NCBI RefSeq assembly: GCF_036803785.1
Contig: NZ_DAIRTR010000015.1
Coordinates: 1 to 33,920 of the forward strand
Length of the DNA stretch: 33,920 bases
DNA from: Pelomicrobium sp036803785
GTDB taxonomy: Bacteria > Pseudomonadota > Gammaproteobacteria > Burkholderiales > UBA6910
Direction of reading: 5' to 3'
Shown here: in pieces, positions 31,560 to 33,920 of the stretch
How the letters are laid out: the number at the start of each line of letters is the position of its first letter
Position numbering within the stretch: position 1 is the first letter of the stretch
Program-made: the position numbers and the translations under genes
The notes under the pieces: model-generated
The model's database searches: none
Seen by the model: only the letters and a program-made list of their open reading frames with translations
What the model was told of the DNA's origin: nothing

Positions 31560-32912
31560 CTAGAACGCCTGTTTGCCGGTCAGGAAATCGACCTCCGCCA
31601 GCGCCTTGCGATAGCCGACGAGGGCCGTGGCATGGGCGATCTCGAAGTTGAAGACCGTCATCTGGTTGTCCAGCAGGGTGAAAAAATCCACCCGGTTGAC
31701 TCTGTACGCGGCGAGGGCGGCCTCCACGGCGAGCCGGGCCTGGGGCAGGATCCCGGTCTCGTAAAGCCGGGCCGAGCGAAGGTTTTGCTCTGCAGCGGCC
31801 ACCTGCTGGCGCAGCCTGGCGGTGAGCTCGTTAAGCTGTGCCTCGTACATTTCCGATGCCTGTTCCCGCATGGCTACGGCCTCGGCGACGCGCGGGGCCC
31901 GCTTGGTTTCGCGCCACACCGGCAGGTTGATGGCGACAGTGAGGCTCACCATGTCCTCGCGGGGAGCCCCGTCCGGCATCCGGTCACGCTGGCCGTAGGA
32001 GAGCCGCACGTCGAAATCCGGGTAATACTCCTGGCGGGCGAGATCGAGCGCCTTTTCGCTGCGGGCGATGAGGCTTTGCAGGGCGAGAAGCTGGGGGCGG
32101 CCCTTTATTGCCATCTCCCGCAACGCTTCCGGTTGCAATGCCGTCTCCTGGAGGGGGGGCATCTCCGGCAGCAGGGCCAGAGAACCCGGTTTGCGGCCCA
32201 GGGCCCGGCCGAGCTCGGCTTCGATCGTCTCCCGTTCGCGGGCCAGGCGGATCAGCTCGTCGTTCATTCTCGAAAGCTGGGTTTGGGCCTTGAGCACGTC
32301 GGTCTGGCTGCCCTGTCCCACCGCGTACCGGGCCTCGGCGATCTGCAGGAATTGCTCCAGGATCCGCTTGTTCCTTTCCACCAGCCGGGCGGATTCCACG
32401 ACCAGGGCCAGATCGAAGTAGGCCAGCTTGACGTCCCGGATGACCCGGTTGACAGTCTCCTGGTAGCCGTGGCCGATCGACTCCGCGTCCTTGGCGGCCA
32501 GGTCCTGGCGCAAGCGGCGCTTGCCGGGGTAGGGGAGCCTCTGGGCGAGACCGATCATTTTCATGGTCATGTCTTCGCGCCGGAAACTCAGCGATTCCGC
32601 CGGAAGATTGACGATTCCCGCCTCCAGCATCGGATCGTCGAGCGCCCCCGCGGGAAGAACCCGTTGCTGCGCCGCCTCCCACTCCCGCCGCGCCGCCTGG
32701 ATCTCGGGGTTGTTTTCGAGCGCTTCCGCGACGAGTTGAGCGATGAGGACTGGCTTCTGTGGGGCCTGTTCACGGCCGTCCGCGCGGGCGAGCTGCCCGG
32801 GTGTCGCGCTTCTCAGGTGATCGAAAAGGCCGTCGGCGGCTTGCTGCGCGCGGGAAGCCACAGGCAGCGCCGTCGCCGCCAGCAGCACCACCGCCATCCA
32901 CTTGTGCTTCAT
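31560..32912 (-). CDS. cusC: TolC-family outer-membrane channel, CusC-like
   Basis: This 450-residue outer-membrane efflux protein has a cleavable signal peptide (KHKWMAVVLLAATALPVASRAQ). It has no lipobox Cys, unlike E. coli CusC. OEP repeats include LVAEALENNPEIQAARREW and YAVGQGSQTDVLKAQTQLSR, the latter a common marker of metal-efflux channels. It provides the exit path for Cu(I)/Ag(I). GGGGAG lies eight bases before the ATG. It is the first gene of the cus operon; a palindrome at 32957-32977 and a long hairpin at 33006-33057 lie just upstream. The symbol follows the operon context, not close similarity. Confidence 0.88.
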   Translation of the reverse strand: MKHKWMAVVLLAATALPVASRAQQAADGLFDHLRSATPGQLARADGREQAPQKPVLIAQLVAEALENNPEIQAARREWEAAQQRVLPAGALDDPMLEAGIVNLPAESLSFRREDMTMKMIGLAQRLPYPGKRRLRQDLAAKDAESIGHGYQETVNRVIRDVKLAYFDLALVVESARLVERNKRILEQFLQIAEARYAVGQGSQTDVLKAQTQLSRMNDELIRLARERETIEAELGRALGRKPGSLALLPEMPPLQETALQPEALREMAIKGRPQLLALQSLIARSEKALDLARQEYYPDFDVRLSYGQRDRMPDGAPREDMVSLTVAINLPVWRETKRAPRVAEAVAMREQASEMYEAQLNELTARLRQQVAAAEQNLRSARLYETGILPQARLAVEAALAAYRVNRVDFFTLLDNQMTVFNFEIAHATALVGYRKALAEVDFLTGKQAF

Positions 32913-32956
32913 TTCGTTTCTCCCCGACGATCTCCTTCGGTCCGGAATACGTGCAG

Positions 32957-32977
32957 CCTGCAGCGATCGCTCGCAGG
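32957..32977. promoter_or_regulatory. Palindrome upstream of the cus operon, possible operator
   Basis: A perfect 10-base palindrome, AGCGATCGCT (32962-32971), is flanked by CCTGC and GCAGG with one extra base. It lies about 45 bases before the cusC start. It does not look like the known CusR or CueR boxes, so the binding protein is unknown. Confidence 0.35.
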
Positions 32978-33005
32978 CCGCGAGGGCTAAGATCTCTTGG
33001 AGCGG

Positions 33006-33057
33006 GCCTGTCCGAAGGTCGGGCCAAGCGGTGCTGCTTGACCTCAGCCGGACAGGC
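33006..33057 (-). terminator. Long nested hairpin after the small Cys-rich gene
   Basis: GCCTGTCCG (33006-33014) pairs with CGGACAGGC (33049-33057). Inside it AGGTC pairs with GACCT and AAGC with GCTT. It begins seven bases after the stop of the gene at 33064. Without a T-run it may be an attenuator or an RNA-stabilising structure rather than a terminator. Confidence 0.5.
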
Positions 33058-33063
33058 TCGCCG

Positions 33064-33402
33064 TCACGCGAGGGGTGGTCGCTTGGGTGGGGAGGGTATG
33101 AATCCGCGGGGCCGCGGCATGGTGTGGTCCGCTCGGTGCTCGGTGAGCGGCACCGCGCCTAAGGTCAAAACGTCAGAGTGCAAGAAGCCGCCGGAATGGC
33201 ATAGCAGGCAATTGCACAAGAGCGAGGCGGGAGCTGACTCCCGGTCGCAACCGTCCAGGTGATTCGAGTCAAGGCTGCCGTAATCGGGAGAAGCCGCCGC
33301 ATGGGCATGAAAGCCATCAGGAGCCGCGCTCGCCAGCGTCCCGGCGAGCGGGAGCCAGAGTATGAGCAGCGAGGCGATCCAGATCCTCAGGCGGCGGGTC
33401 AT
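33064..33402 (-). CDS. Small Cys/His-rich secreted protein ahead of the cus operon
   Basis: This predicted 112-residue protein has a signal peptide (RLRIWIASLLILWLPLAG) and a mature part with FHAHAAAS and a cluster CNCLLCHSGGFLHS that could bind metal. It ends in a basic, Pro-rich tail. It resembles in layout the small proteins found before copper resistance genes (for example CopL-type or DUF2946-type), though identity with either is not claimed. No Shine-Dalgarno sequence is seen; TATACT lies nine bases before the ATG, so a leaderless transcript is possible. A longer frame starting at 33477 exists but lacks a signal peptide at its start. Confidence 0.5.
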   Translation of the reverse strand: MTRRLRIWIASLLILWLPLAGTLASAAPDGFHAHAAASPDYGSLDSNHLDGCDRESAPASLLCNCLLCHSGGFLHSDVLTLGAVPLTEHRADHTMPRPRGFIPSPPKRPPLA

Positions 33403-33579
33403 GGCGGCGGCAGTATAGACGATCGACGGCTCAAGGGTGAATACAACCGTTCCAAACGGGCCTCTGCCAAAAGCCATCGGGCACCGCCGCGGCGCCGAGC
33501 CGGTGGGCGGGAATCATGGAATTTCTCAAGTCATAAATGAACATCGTAGCCAACGTAGCAGCATCGACCGGGTGGCGGT

Positions 33580-33593
33580 TTGATCTACGTCAA
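33580..33593. promoter_or_regulatory. FNR/ANR/DNR-like box
   Basis: TTGATCTACGTCAA matches TTGAT-N4-ATCAA at nine of ten positions. It lies in a 280-base gap (33403-33682) that holds no other recognisable gene, about 180 bases before the small Cys-rich gene. The role is uncertain at that distance. Confidence 0.35.
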
Positions 33594-33682
33594 GTCGAAA
33601 TCATGATCGAGGCTGCCGCGGCGCACCAGCCTCGGTGCTGGCCGCCTGGAGCGGGGGAAAAGTCGTGCATCATCGCGTTGCT

Positions 33683-33920
33683 CTACGGGAGTGGGGGCGG
33701 CTTCGAGAGCCCGAGCGCCGTCCGTCGGCCCGGGCTCGCAACTGCCAGCGCCCCGACCAAGGCCAGCGCCGCCGCGACCCAGAATGGCGCCGAGGGCATG
33801 ACCTCGAACAGCACCCCCGCAGCCACGGATCCCAGGGCTTGTCCCAGACTGAACGCCGCCACCTGTTTTCCAAGCGCCGCTCCTGGGGCGTGGGCGGCGT
33901 CGAGCGACACCCAATAACTC
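33683..33920 (-). CDS. MFS transporter, C-terminal end only (truncated by window)
   Basis: Only the last 78 or so residues are inside the window; the frame is open at the right edge. They cover the last two helices of an MFS permease, with GKQVAAFSLGQALGSVAAGVLF and APFWVAAALALVGALAV, then a short polar tail. This is typical of the end of the second six-helix half. The substrate is unknown. It is oriented like the cus operon but separated from the next gene by about 280 bases. Confidence 0.7.
   Translation of the reverse strand, partial: SYWVSLDAAHAPGAALGKQVAAFSLGQALGSVAAGVLFEVMPSAPFWVAAALALVGALAVASPGRRTALGLSKPPPLP

Noticed and set aside
33537..33917. Plus-strand frame of 126 residues
   Set aside because: It is antisense to the MFS end and has no family signature; the start has no convincing ribosome binding site.

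Overview
The window is GC-rich chromosomal DNA with dense, tightly packed genes. Gene families, codon use, CusCBA/CzcCBA-type operons and CcmG/SCO/CcdA thiol and copper chaperones suggest a free-living Gram-negative proteobacterium, most likely a betaproteobacterium with respiratory or chemolithotrophic metabolism. That assignment is inference; there is no rRNA or other marker gene. The theme is ion and metal stress: fluoride, heavy metals and copper. No tRNA, rRNA, CRISPR array or intact insertion sequence was seen.

Left part (1-8961): the 3' part of a glycogen-debranching-type gene is followed by about 570 bases without a gene. At the end of that gap lie a sigma-70-like promoter and a clear fluoride riboswitch aptamer. 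Downstream on the + strand run crcB (fluoride channel), a DUF190 protein, a CPA2-type cation/proton antiporter, a universal stress protein and a HAD-type phosphatase-like protein, with ATGA overlaps between several of them. A zinc-ribbon/HEAT-like protein, an MFS transporter and a MOT1-type molybdate transporter follow. Then comes a decayed divergent pair: a P1B-type ATPase that has lost its catalytic core and a MerR regulator that has lost its DNA-binding end.

Middle part (9020-17042, - strand): a tripartite RND heavy-metal efflux operon (outer-membrane TolC-type, adaptor, RND pump) ends in a PII-like protein coupled to the pump by an ATGA overlap. It is preceded by a small secreted protein and a perfect 34-bp tandem duplication, each copy of which carries a complete promoter. 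A methyltransferase and ccdA lie upstream. A 112-bp MITE-like element abuts the ccdA start codon.

Third part (17358-24369, - strand): a compact set encodes a small secreted Cys protein, a BNR/beta-propeller protein, a membrane-anchored cytochrome c, a membrane-protein/cytochrome c fusion, CcmG- and TlpA-type thioredoxins, an SCO copper chaperone and a Tat-exported multicopper oxidase with a Met-rich insert. This reads as one periplasmic copper-handling or electron-transfer module and is the best candidate here for a poorly described system.

Right part (24512-33920): a secreted HExxH protein lies behind NtrC-like and sigma-54-like sites. Two small secreted proteins follow, then a cusCBA-type Cu/Ag efflux operon whose adaptor carries a fused CusF domain. 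Behind cusA sits the remnant of a second PII-like gene. A small Cys-rich secreted protein precedes the operon, and the end of an MFS gene runs off the window.

The recurring motif is a small GlnB-fold protein (PII-like or DUF190) placed directly beside an ion transporter, seen three times.
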